From a virus, in IMG/VR virus record IMGVR_UViG_3300032018_000001, positions 1 to 64,000 of that record: a stretch of 64,000 nt of DNA, one strand, 5' to 3'. Shown here piece after piece: positions 40,672-49,100 of the stretch. The stretch's first letter is position 1. The number at the start of each line of letters is the position of its first letter. Under the pieces are notes generated by a model that searched no databases, had not been told where the DNA came from, and worked only from the letters and a program-made list of their open reading frames with translations. Made by a program: the position numbers and the translations under genes.

Positions 40672-40700
40672 TTGCAATCCTGATTGAATAGAATTATATT
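40672..40700 (+). promoter_or_regulatory. Early sigma70-like promoter
   Basis: TTGCAA, 17-bp spacer beginning TCCTGATTGAA, TATATT; 32 bases before the ATG at 40733. Confidence 0.8.
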
Positions 40701-40732
40701 ACTGGTAAGCAATAAAACTTAAGGAGGGTAAG

Positions 40733-41746
40733 ATGTCAAATGCAAAGATGGTCAGTCTGAAAAGTACCCGCTTCGCGTCCCTGGAGCAGGCAGAAGAGTA
40801 TGTCAACCGGTTTTCTATTACGGATAAGGTTGTCGCGTGCCGGGACATGCAGTTCAAAAACGGCCTCATCCAAATCGGCAACCAGGAAATGCCTTTTACG
40901 GCGAATGGCTGGCGGGCGTTCCTCAGTGAAGTCGTGCCGGGTGCGAGTCGCTTCCTGAATTCGGAAGACTGCCCTCAGGATTTGGCGGAGCAGGTTGTGA
41001 ATCGCATGCTATCGGAAAAGTCCGACATGAAGCGCATGGTGCGAATCGAACAGGACAACGGCGCTCAGCCGTACCTCAAAGCATTCCTTTCGGAAGGATA
41101 CCGGCCGTACAATAACAAGCAGTTTGTGGCCGAAATAAAAAAGAACATCGCAGGCAAGGAAGACGAATTCAAGGTGCTGCGTCCCAGCGTGAGCGGCGGA
41201 ACATTCTCGGTGAACCTGCTGAATCACAAGCAGAAGATTACTCTGCAGGACGGTGAGAAAAACCGTAGCATCTTCCTGGGCGTGAATTACCGGAACGGCG
41301 AAGACGGAGGAGCCTCTGTGTCGCGCCTGCCTTTCAGCTTTGACCGCTTCTGCGAGAACGGTACTATCTTCGGCAGGAAATTCATTGAAGCTGTGGCGAA
41401 GCGTGTTGTCCACCGTGGCGCTGACATCGCGGACAGGGTGCTGGAAATTATCGGCAAGGCGGACAATTCCGCGCTGGACGTTCTCCGGAAATCGTATGTC
41501 AATTTGATGAATACCATGATGACTCAGCTTTATTTCAAGCATGTCGCGGAGCGGGCTATCTATCCCATGAAGGTCATGCCTCAGCGGGATTTCATTGAGG
41601 CAATCCCTTTTGACGGGAGCGAGAGTCGCTTTGGCTTCTTCAACCGGATTAACGAGTATGCTCATACGGGCAACCATGACGAAGAGAAACGCATGGAGTT
41701 TGAGCGGCTGGCCGGGATGGTTGTGGAGGAGAATCTGATTTCCTAA
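40733..41746 (+). CDS. DUF932-like early protein
   Basis: A 337-residue protein. The region MVRIEQDNGAQPYLKAFLSE and GYRPYNNKQFVAEI, followed by GGASVSRLPFSF and CENGTIFGRK, resembles the DUF932 family (phage/plasmid-related protein), in which a YRPxxN motif precedes an LxxRxCxNGxI motif. Its role is unknown. It is the last and largest gene of the early region and is closed by a strong terminator. Confidence 0.55.
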   Translation: MSNAKMVSLKSTRFASLEQAEEYVNRFSITDKVVACRDMQFKNGLIQIGNQEMPFTANGWRAFLSEVVPGASRFLNSEDCPQDLAEQVVNRMLSEKSDMKRMVRIEQDNGAQPYLKAFLSEGYRPYNNKQFVAEIKKNIAGKEDEFKVLRPSVSGGTFSVNLLNHKQKITLQDGEKNRSIFLGVNYRNGEDGGASVSRLPFSFDRFCENGTIFGRKFIEAVAKRVVHRGADIADRVLEIIGKADNSALDVLRKSYVNLMNTMMTQLYFKHVAERAIYPMKVMPQRDFIEAIPFDGSESRFGFFNRINEYAHTGNHDEEKRMEFERLAGMVVEENLIS

Positions 41747-41762
41747 TCCTAACTCCTGAAAC

Positions 41763-41796
41763 AAAGCCCCAGAGAAATCTGGGGCTTTTTCTTTTT
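41763..41796 (+). terminator. Rho-independent terminator
   Basis: AAAGCCCCAGA pairs with TCTGGGGCTTT around a GAAA tetraloop, followed by T-rich sequence. Strong. Confidence 0.93.
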
Positions 41797-41799
41797 GTC

Positions 41800-41808
41800 C
41801 GTATTAAT
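41800..41808 (+). promoter_or_regulatory. Phage-specific promoter box (CGTATTAAT)
   Basis: CGTATTAAT followed by ATGACAGGAG, immediately after the terminator. It precedes a homing endonuclease remnant and the GT4 gene. Confidence 0.6.
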
Positions 41809-42110
41809 ATGACAGGAGCATTAGTCAGAAGCTAAGAGCGCCTGCTACAGAAGAAACAAGAAAGAAGATGATTATCGCTTTAAAGAGAGTAATTCATACG
41901 CCAGCGTGGTGTGCTAAAATAAGTGCCGCATTAAAAGGTAAGAAGAAATCCCCAGAGCATGCAGCAAAGTGTAGAACATTTAATTTAGGAAAGCATCACA
42001 CGGAGGCCACAAAGAGACACTTATCAAGAGTTATGATGGGAAGATTCGTTAGTTCAGAAACGAAAGAAAAGCAGCGGTATGCTGCTCTTAAAAGAAAGCG
42101 TTGTGCTTAA
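41808..42110 (+). pseudogene. NUMOD3-type homing endonuclease remnant
   Basis: An open frame with repeated NUMOD3-like segments: ISQKLRAPATEETRKKM, CAKISAALKGKKKSPEHAAKC, GKHHTEATKRHLSRVMMG and SSETKEKQRYAALKRKR. These DNA-binding repeats normally form the tail of GIY-YIG or HNH homing endonucleases; no catalytic domain is present. The frame has no ATG before 41868; an ATT at 41820 lies after AGGAG. The first ATG gives an 80-residue product. Probably a truncated gene. Confidence 0.6.
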
Positions 42111-42132
42111 TAATATTTATGGGAGGATTACT

Positions 42133-43455
42133 GTGAAAAAATTGGCAATACTTACTGATTTCGTTGGTTACTTGGAATCCTACTCAATCGCGCAGATTGT
42201 TAGGCAGCAGATGCGGATGCTGAAGCAGAACGGTTACAAGTTCAGATTCATTCAGCGGACAACTGACATTGCAGAATGGGAAAAATATACCGATGATATT
42301 TGTGTCATTCCCGATTACATCTGCGGCAACCGCGGAGAAACAGAGGACATTCTTAAGCGCACTGGAAAAAGCTGGGCGGAGCTGGTAAAAGAAACCTATG
42401 ATGCCCTGGAGCTTCACCTGAAGGATATGGACATTGTGATTACGCATGACCTTATTTATCAGTCCTGCGATAATATTCAGGATGAGGCGGCAGCGCTTTA
42501 TGCAAAAAATCATCCTAATGTTTTATGGTTGCATTGGGTACACTCTGCTTCTAACCCGGCCGGGCTTAACAAGCAGGTAGGAAAAAACGTGTATGCAAAT
42601 TCTTTTGTCATATACCCTAACCAACGTGATATTTTCAAGGTTGTTGCTAATCTTAAAGTTCCGCCTGAGAAGGTCAAGGTTGTTCCGCATGCTATGGATT
42701 ACGTTGACTTCTTCGACATGCATCCTATCACGGAAAAAATAATAGAGTCCACCGGAATCATGGAAGCAGATGTAGTATGCTGCTATCCGCTGCGCCTGGA
42801 CAGAGGAAAGCAACCCGAATTCTGCATCAAGATTATGAATCAGATACGTGACCATTTCAAACGCAAGATTCAGTTGGTCTTTGTTGACTTCCAATCCACA
42901 GGCGGCGATAAGGTAAACTACCGGGAAGAGCTTATAGCAATGGCTGCTTCCTATGGCTGGCAGGATGATGAGCTCATTTTCATGTCCCAGTTTCATCCGG
43001 ACTGTTTCATGCAGACTCCCAAAAAAGTTATTCGGGATTTGTTCCTGTTGTCAAATGTTTACATTCACCCCAGCAAAAGCGAAACGTACTCATTGACAAC
43101 GCAGGAAGCGCGGGCCTGCAAAAACATGCTAGTGTTGAATTTCGATTTCCCGGCAATGAGGGCTATGTACGGGGAAGACCCTATTTACCGTAAGTTCAGC
43201 TCCAATACTTGCATTGTGGAGGATAACCCTAACCCGAATACAGCAACACAGACCGGTTACGTTCGGGGTGTTGATAATTACTGCATGGAGATAGCCGGGA
43301 GAATTTTATATTATCTTGATAAGCAGGCTGTGGTTAAGATGTCTGATGAAACAAGAAAAAATAAAAACCTGCAAACGGTTTTTAAGCGTCATATAGAACC
43401 TTTACTTTTTGGTGCCAAAGATGATAATCAGCAAGCCCCCCAGCAAGGCGTATGA
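42133..43455 (+). CDS. GT4-like glycosyltransferase
   Basis: A 440-residue GT-B enzyme. Start at GTG after GGGAGGA; the frame extends upstream but without a good site. The N-terminal half shows QIVRQQMRMLKQNGYKF and ITHDLIYQSC; the C-terminal half shows LRLDRGKQPEFCIKI and YIHPSKSETYSLTTQEARA, the EX7E-type donor motif of family 4. It would transfer sugars to a host or phage target. It is separate from the two sugar clusters. Confidence 0.78.
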   Translation: MKKLAILTDFVGYLESYSIAQIVRQQMRMLKQNGYKFRFIQRTTDIAEWEKYTDDICVIPDYICGNRGETEDILKRTGKSWAELVKETYDALELHLKDMDIVITHDLIYQSCDNIQDEAAALYAKNHPNVLWLHWVHSASNPAGLNKQVGKNVYANSFVIYPNQRDIFKVVANLKVPPEKVKVVPHAMDYVDFFDMHPITEKIIESTGIMEADVVCCYPLRLDRGKQPEFCIKIMNQIRDHFKRKIQLVFVDFQSTGGDKVNYREELIAMAASYGWQDDELIFMSQFHPDCFMQTPKKVIRDLFLLSNVYIHPSKSETYSLTTQEARACKNMLVLNFDFPAMRAMYGEDPIYRKFSSNTCIVEDNPNPNTATQTGYVRGVDNYCMEIAGRILYYLDKQAVVKMSDETRKNKNLQTVFKRHIEPLLFGAKDDNQQAPQQGV

Positions 43456-43600
43456 TGAATTCTGTGCGCGAGCTTTTGGTAAACCTGTGGAGCAAACAAA
43501 GCCAGAAGAAAAACCGGCTGCTCCTGAAGAGGAAAACCGTGACCTTCTCAGCGCTCGCATGCGTATTGCACGGGGTGAGCTCAGGCCCCCAGGACGATAA
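43421..43600 (+). CDS. Small hypothetical protein, 59 aa
   Basis: ATG chosen over a TTG upstream. Proline/glutamate-rich middle (KPEEKPAAPEEEN) and basic end. It overlaps the GT4 gene by 35 bases and the next gene by one base. Unrecognised. Confidence 0.45.
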   Translation: MIISKPPSKAYDEFCARAFGKPVEQTKPEEKPAAPEEENRDLLSARMRIARGELRPPGR

Positions 43601-43722
43601 TGAGTTCAGGAATTGACTTTGGGTTTTTTATAGATAGGATGTCGGTAGCCGCGGAAGAGGCAAAAGTTCTTAGTGAACAATCACAAGGATTACTACTGAC
43701 TGCGCTTTGTTGTAAGCAATAA
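43600..43722 (+). CDS. Small hypothetical protein, 40 aa
   Basis: A 40-residue frame (MSSGIDFGFFIDRMSVAAEEAK) starting at the previous stop. No family recognised. Confidence 0.4.
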   Translation: MSSGIDFGFFIDRMSVAAEEAKVLSEQSQGLLLTALCCKQ

Positions 43723-43771
43723 CATTTTGCCGCAAGGCAAAGAAACGCATGTTTCACATTCGGAGGAAAAG

Positions 43772-44080
43772 ATGAAAGCAAAAAGTCAGAAGAAATCGCC
43801 CCTATCTTGCAAGCTCCGTGGCGATAAAGTTGTAATCGAAATTGGAATTGATACGCTTGCCTTTGCTTTTGAAGAAAGCGAATACAATAATCCTTTTGAT
43901 GTTACCCAAAACAAACACGTTCGCACAGACACCATCGCTTTCAAAAAAGAGTTTGCCAGGGATGTCGTAAACGAAATCAACGATGAAGAGGAAGACGGCT
44001 CAACTTTGCTTACTGGGCTATTTGACAAGGCAACAGAAAGAGCCGTTGAAAACGGAAGTCTTGGAATCAGAGAAATTTAA
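43772..44080 (+). CDS. Hypothetical protein, 102 aa
   Basis: Start chosen at the ATG after GGAGGAAAAG. Acidic in its second half (NEINDEEEDGS) with a basic N-terminus. Unrecognised. Confidence 0.55.
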   Translation: MKAKSQKKSPLSCKLRGDKVVIEIGIDTLAFAFEESEYNNPFDVTQNKHVRTDTIAFKKEFARDVVNEINDEEEDGSTLLTGLFDKATERAVENGSLGIREI

Positions 44081-44089
44081 GAGCGCAAA

Positions 44090-44230
44090 ATGTTAAAGCA
44101 CACAACAATCGTATGGGGTTTCGTAGCCAAGGCTACTCAAGGCAAATTGCCTGCTGGCAACAACTTCCCCATACTTTCCCGTTCTATGGAGCGAACAGAG
44201 GCTGTCAGGGAAAAATACTGTCTTCATTAA
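44090..44230 (+). CDS. Small hypothetical protein, 46 aa
   Basis: A 46-residue frame (MLKHTTIVWGFVAKATQGKL) ending SMERTEAVREKYCLH. It follows the previous gene closely and is followed by AAGGAG for the next. Unrecognised. Confidence 0.45.
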   Translation: MLKHTTIVWGFVAKATQGKLPAGNNFPILSRSMERTEAVREKYCLH

Positions 44231-44240
44231 AGGAGTGTGT

Positions 44241-44543
44241 ATGGCAAGCATGGCGGATATTCAGTCTGATTGTCACGGTGCTTCTGTGATGTCCATAGCA
44301 GGTAAGAGCTCCTGTTACTACAGGTGCATTAATTGCGGAAAAGAATGTACGGTACGGGCAGCAGCTCCTCAGGTAAAGACTCCCGCAGATGCTGTGATTG
44401 ATGAATTCTGTTTGAAGATTGAAAAGGAAATGGAATCTCCTGCCCAGGAGCTGCGGGAAGCAGAGAGGCTTAAGTTTGTGACGGACAGCCTAGAAGAGGG
44501 AAAGTTTATCGAGCGAAAACCTTTTGTAGCAGTGGAGGCTTAG
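44241..44543 (+). CDS. Zinc-binding-like protein, 100 aa
   Basis: Start at ATG after AAGGAGTGTGT. It has an N-terminal SDCHG and CYYRCINCGKEC motif, likely a zinc ribbon, then a helical acidic C-terminus. No firm family. Confidence 0.55.
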   Translation: MASMADIQSDCHGASVMSIAGKSSCYYRCINCGKECTVRAAAPQVKTPADAVIDEFCLKIEKEMESPAQELREAERLKFVTDSLEEGKFIERKPFVAVEA

Positions 44544-44544
44544 C

Positions 44545-45027
44545 ATGCAAAAAGAAGAAGTCCTTTCATTTCCTGCTTACGGAAAAAATGTAGACCTTCA
44601 CGCTTACTACTACTATTCCAGAAAAAGTGCTGCACAAAAAGCCGAGGTTTGCAATGGTGCCGGGCCGCGCCGTTTCGGTTGGCTGATACCGGATACCTTC
44701 TGCGGCCTTTGCATTACAGAGCCCGCCAATATCCATGATTGGAATTACCAGTTCGGAGAGACCATTGAGGATTTCCATGAAGCAAACAGAAATTTCAAAT
44801 GGAATATGCTACGCATGGCAGAGGCTCTGCGAGAAAAAGAAGCAGCAGCTAATCCTGGATGGCTACGGCGCAAGTGGAATGAATACATGCATACCCGGCG
44901 CTGTGAAATCATTGAGGATGAATATTACAAAGCCGTGGAAGCTTTCGGAGGGGCTATCTTCTTCAAGAAAGACCCTATCAGTTTTACGTGGCAATCTCTT
45001 GCTCCCGTGGGAGGTGCTATTGTATAA
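44545..45027 (+). CDS. Conserved phage protein with phospholipase A2-like HD motif
   Basis: A 160-residue protein. The core VCNGAGPRRFGWLIPDTFCG then CITEPANIHDWNYQFGE shows a cysteine, glycine and HD-W-Y arrangement like the calcium loop and active-site histidine/aspartate of phospholipase A2 folds. Similar proteins are common in phages but their activity is not established. Sits near the structural genes. Confidence 0.55.
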   Translation: MQKEEVLSFPAYGKNVDLHAYYYYSRKSAAQKAEVCNGAGPRRFGWLIPDTFCGLCITEPANIHDWNYQFGETIEDFHEANRNFKWNMLRMAEALREKEAAANPGWLRRKWNEYMHTRRCEIIEDEYYKAVEAFGGAIFFKKDPISFTWQSLAPVGGAIV

Positions 45028-45106
45028 CGCCTACTGTATTGCCATTATTATAGTCTCCGCTGCTGTAGCAATCATTTCCCTTAGGGAAAAGCGCGAAGAC
45101 TTTTAA
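45020..45106 (+). CDS. Short membrane peptide, 28 aa
   Basis: A TTG start after GGGAGG gives a peptide with one hydrophobic helix (CIAIIIVSAAVAIISL) and a basic/acidic tail. A GTG six bases upstream is possible. It lies just before a terminator. Confidence 0.4.
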   Translation: MYNAYCIAIIIVSAAVAIISLREKREDF

Positions 45107-45133
45107 CCGATAAATTTACACTATACAACTAAG

Positions 45134-45162
45134 ACCCCATCCTCTAAGAGGGTGGGGTTTTT
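45134..45162 (+). terminator. Rho-independent terminator
   Basis: ACCCCATCCTC pairs with GAGGGTGGGGT (one T-G wobble) across a TAA loop, then TTTTT. Strong. Confidence 0.92.
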
Positions 45163-45234
45163 GGCGTTATATCTAATTTTTATATTATCTATGCAAGAAG
45201 ATACTACACAACAAACCGCTGCACTTGAGGCGAT

Positions 45235-45639
45235 ATGTCTGAAACTGACAACAAATTCATTGACCGGCTTATTGATTTGGTTAAGGAAGTCACAGAATCA
45301 AATGTAGCGCAAACACAAAGTATTGAGGCACTTGAGACAAAAGTTACGGAAGACATAAGTAATGCAGAAGGAAATATCCTTGAGGCTACAGGCTCACTGT
45401 CTGATAGGATAACCGCGCTGGAAGAAAAGAATACCTGCTTTTATGGCTCAGAAGAATTCAAACCTGTTAGAGAAAACATCAAAAAACTTTTTACTGAAGA
45501 AGCGTATGACATACTTACGCTGGTGAAGAATGTAAAAAAGTTTGTTAGCTTCGTGTCAATACTATTTATCATTCTATCGGCTATTCTGGTGGTAGCAGGT
45601 GCATTTTCCTTATTGCGCGTTCTTTTTAAAGGAGCATAG
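45235..45639 (+). CDS. Coiled-coil membrane protein, 134 aa
   Basis: An N-terminal helical coiled coil (SETDNKFIDRLIDLVKEVTE, then ALETKVTEDISNAEGNIL) and a C-terminal transmembrane segment (VSILFIILSAILVVAGAFSLL) with a basic end. It may be membrane anchored. It precedes the STAS and fibre genes in one operon. Confidence 0.6.
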   Translation: MSETDNKFIDRLIDLVKEVTESNVAQTQSIEALETKVTEDISNAEGNILEATGSLSDRITALEEKNTCFYGSEEFKPVRENIKKLFTEEAYDILTLVKNVKKFVSFVSILFIILSAILVVAGAFSLLRVLFKGA

Positions 45640-45640
45640 T

Positions 45641-45841
45641 ATGTCACCTACAGAAAAGAAGTTCAGTGAGAGTGTTGCACACGGCATTCAGGCCATAAAA
45701 AATAATACAGAGCGCATGCAGCGGATGCGTGTGACTCTGGAGGACAGAAGGGCCAGCCTCTTTTCTTCCAATGTTGAAAAATTCAGCAGGATAACACAGC
45801 GCACATTCATGGAAGCAAAAACCTGTCTGGATAAACTATGA
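45641..45841 (+). CDS. Small helical protein, 66 aa
   Basis: Starts after AAAGGAGCATAGT, two bases after the previous stop. Helical and basic (ATHG-like, RMQRMRVTLEDRRASL). It overlaps the STAS gene by ATGA. Unrecognised. Confidence 0.5.
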   Translation: MSPTEKKFSESVAHGIQAIKNNTERMQRMRVTLEDRRASLFSSNVEKFSRITQRTFMEAKTCLDKL

Positions 45842-46197
45842 GTTTTGTAAAGATAGAAGACAGTTGCGCTATTCTTAGATTTTCCAATACCAGCACACCT
45901 GAGCACCGTGATGTTCTCATGGATGTAAGTGCTCTAATGCAGTTTGGTTTTAAGTGTTTCATTTTCGACTTTTCAGGAGTCAAAAATTTTAGTTCCAGTG
46001 TTTTAGGTTTTGCTCTTGGCTTGATTCGCGTTGTAAAAGGAAACGGCTGTAAGATGTATGTCAGAAATCTCAGCGAAGAGGCCCGGACAATGCTTCAATT
46101 CTCTGTCAAGGTAGAATGCTGCAATGATGAATTGCACGAGCTGCTATCCTTGGAAAATATTCAGAGCATTGAATTAGGAGGAAGCGATGGCCATTGA
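45838..46197 (+). CDS. STAS-domain protein (anti-sigma antagonist-like)
   Basis: A 119-residue STAS domain. The core FKCFIFDFSGVKNFSSSVLGF and GLIRVVKGNGCKMYVRNLS matches the strand-helix pattern of SpoIIAA-type proteins, including a serine triad near residue 57 where host kinases phosphorylate. In bacteria such proteins switch anti-sigma factors. In a phage it may modulate host sigma factors or simply be structural. It overlaps the fibre gene by 11 bases. Confidence 0.68.
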   Translation: MSFVKIEDSCAILRFSNTSTPEHRDVLMDVSALMQFGFKCFIFDFSGVKNFSSSVLGFALGLIRVVKGNGCKMYVRNLSEEARTMLQFSVKVECCNDELHELLSLENIQSIELGGSDGH

Positions 46198-49100
46198 TAC
46201 TGCCAGAGTATTAAGTGTATTGCAGGCACTGCTTGCAGATAACATGCAGAAGAAAATAAAGGCCCAGCAGGTCAGAGATTTTCTTGTTTCTGTTTACGGT
46301 CGCTGGGCATCAAAAACTATCATCTCTGCTGATAGTCCATATTCCATCACCAAAGATGATGTGGCGCTTTACATTGATGCTACTGTGGATAATACCACAG
46401 CTCTGCTACCGAATGATTTTGTTCAAAATGACAACGACATAATTATTTACATCGAGAGAACTGACCTCAGCATTAAAAATGTCACTGTTGCTTGTCAAGC
46501 GGGATATACCATAGCGCAAAACGGTACAAGCATTAAGTTAGATAGACAGGGTGCTCATGTTCTCCTGCACAAACTGGGAACGGTTTACCATATTGTCGTT
46601 GATGGCCGGGTAGGTTTTTCTGTAACAAATCCCGTTCAGAATGACGTGCTTGCTTACGATAGCATTAGCAAGCAGTTTATCAATGTTCCTAATCCTGGCG
46701 GCGGGACGCAGGGACAACAGGGTGTTACCGGAATTCAAGGCCAGACCGGTGTGCAGGGAAAAACAGGCCCACAAGGTCAGCAGGGGCATACCGGCCTGGG
46801 CGCTCCTGGTATTCAAGGTCAGACCGGCATGCAAGGTACTACAGGTGCCCGTGGAATCCAAGGTAATACAGGCCTGCAGGGCTTAACCGGAGTGGTCGGC
46901 GTTCAAGGACAGACCGGCCTCCAAGGCATGACAGGAGCAGAAGGCGAAGATGGTGTCACCGGCGTTCAGGGCGTAACAGGCCCTGTAGGTCAGACCGGAG
47001 TGCAAGGAAATACTGGAGTCCAAGGTATGCAAGGACATACCGGCATGCAAGGACTTGGCATACAAGGTCAGACCGGCTTACAAGGGCATACTGGCATTCA
47101 GGGTATCAAAGGTAATACGGGCGCACAAGGCGTTCGTGGCGATACAGGTGTCCAGGGTAAGCAGGGTACTACTGGCATAGGTGTTCAAGGCAATACGGGT
47201 GTTCAAGGCCGCACAGGCGTTCAAGGAAATACCGGAATAGGTATTCAAGGTGAGACAGGCGTACAAGGTCAAACTGGGCCTTTTGGCGGGCCTCCTGGTG
47301 AGACTGGTGTGCAAGGTACGACAGGCGTGGCCGGTGCTCGCGGTATAACCGGAATACAAGGCCTTCAAGGAACAGAAGGTGCTACAGGCCCTCAAGGAAA
47401 TCGCGGTGTGACCGGCGTTCAAGGCCAGACCGGTGTGCAAGGTGTACAGGGACAAACTGGTATTCAGGGTCATACTGGTGCACAGGGTAGAACAGGAGTC
47501 CAAGGCGATACCGGTGTGGCAGGAGAAACCGGCATACAGGGTATTGAAGGGCACGAAGGGGTGCAAGGAAATACCGGTGTGCAGGGAATTCAAGGCAACA
47601 CTGGAGTTCAAGGCAACACAGGAGTCCAAGGCGATACCGGCGCTCAAGGGGGCACAGGTTTACGTGGTAATACCGGCGTACAAGGTAATACTGGCATCCA
47701 GGGTGCTACCGGCGTACAAGGTAATACTGGCATCCAAGGAGTTCAAGGCCAAACCGGTGTACAAGGTAGCATTGGTGTGCAGGGTAGTACTGGTGTGCAG
47801 GGATTTCAAGGAAACACAGGTTTACAGGGTAATACTGGTGTTCAAGGAATCCAAGGTAATACTGGCCAAGGTTTACAAGGTAATACTGGCGTGCAAGGTT
47901 TACAGGGTAATACTGGCGTGCAAGGAATCCAAGGTAATACTGGCGTGCAAGGTTTACAGGGTAATACGGGCGTGCAAGGCAACACCGGAGTTCAAGGAAA
48001 CACTGGTGTCCAGGGTGCTACCGGAGTTCAAGGTCAAACTGGTGTCCAGGGTCAGACTGGTTTACGCGGTAATACAGGTGTTCAAGGAAATACTGGTTTA
48101 CAGGGAATCCAAGGCAACACCGGCGTACAAGGTACTCAGGGTAATACTGGCATCCAAGGTAATACCGGCGTAGCAGGAAGTACGGGCGTACAGGGCGTTC
48201 AGGGTGTTACAGGCCTTCAGGGTTTTGGTGGCGGCGCTACATTATTTTTTGATGACGCAGCCTCTGACATCGGTGGCTATTTTTCATTATTGACAGACCC
48301 TAACACAATAGCCGAAGTTCAAGATGATATTTTTGTTAATTCAGGAACTGGAGAGGTTTTTGGAGAATCGTACGCAACAGCTGCAGGTTTTCCTGGACGC
48401 ACGGTTATTCCTGGAGGTGACTGGGAGTTTGACATTTGGCGTTTTGTTAGCAGTGCTACTGGAGTTACAATACTTAACATTAATGTTTACAAGAGGGCTA
48501 CAGGCGGGGCTGAAACACTTCTTTTTGTTGCTACTACCGGTAAAATAAATGACACTACTAACACAATGCAGAACATTACAGTTACGCAACCTGATTTTGT
48601 TGTTTTAGCTACTGACAGAATAGTAATAAAAATATCTGCTACTTCTACTTCTGGTGCTACAAGAACAGCAAGCCTTACTCATAACGGTACTTTACATTAT
48701 TCACATGTGCATACAACTCTTGCTGTTGTGGGCTCGCAGGGTATTACGGGTATTCAAGGTCAAACTGGTGTCCAGGGTCAGACTGGTTTACGCGGTAATA
48801 CAGGTGTTCAAGGTATACAAGGCAACACGGGCGCAGGCATACAAGGCAGCACTGGCGTGCAAGGTATCCAGGGCCAAACTGGCATGCAAGGAAACACTGG
48901 AGTTCAAGGTAATACCGGAGTACAAGGCAGCACAGGTTTACAAGGTAATACCGGCACTCAAGGAATTCAAGGTAACACTGGTGTGCAAGGAATTCAAGGT
49001 AACACTGGTGTGCAAGGTATCCAAGGTAACACAGGTTTACAGGGCAATACTGGTGTGCAAGGTATCCAAGGCAATACTGGTGTGCAAGGAATTCAAGGTA

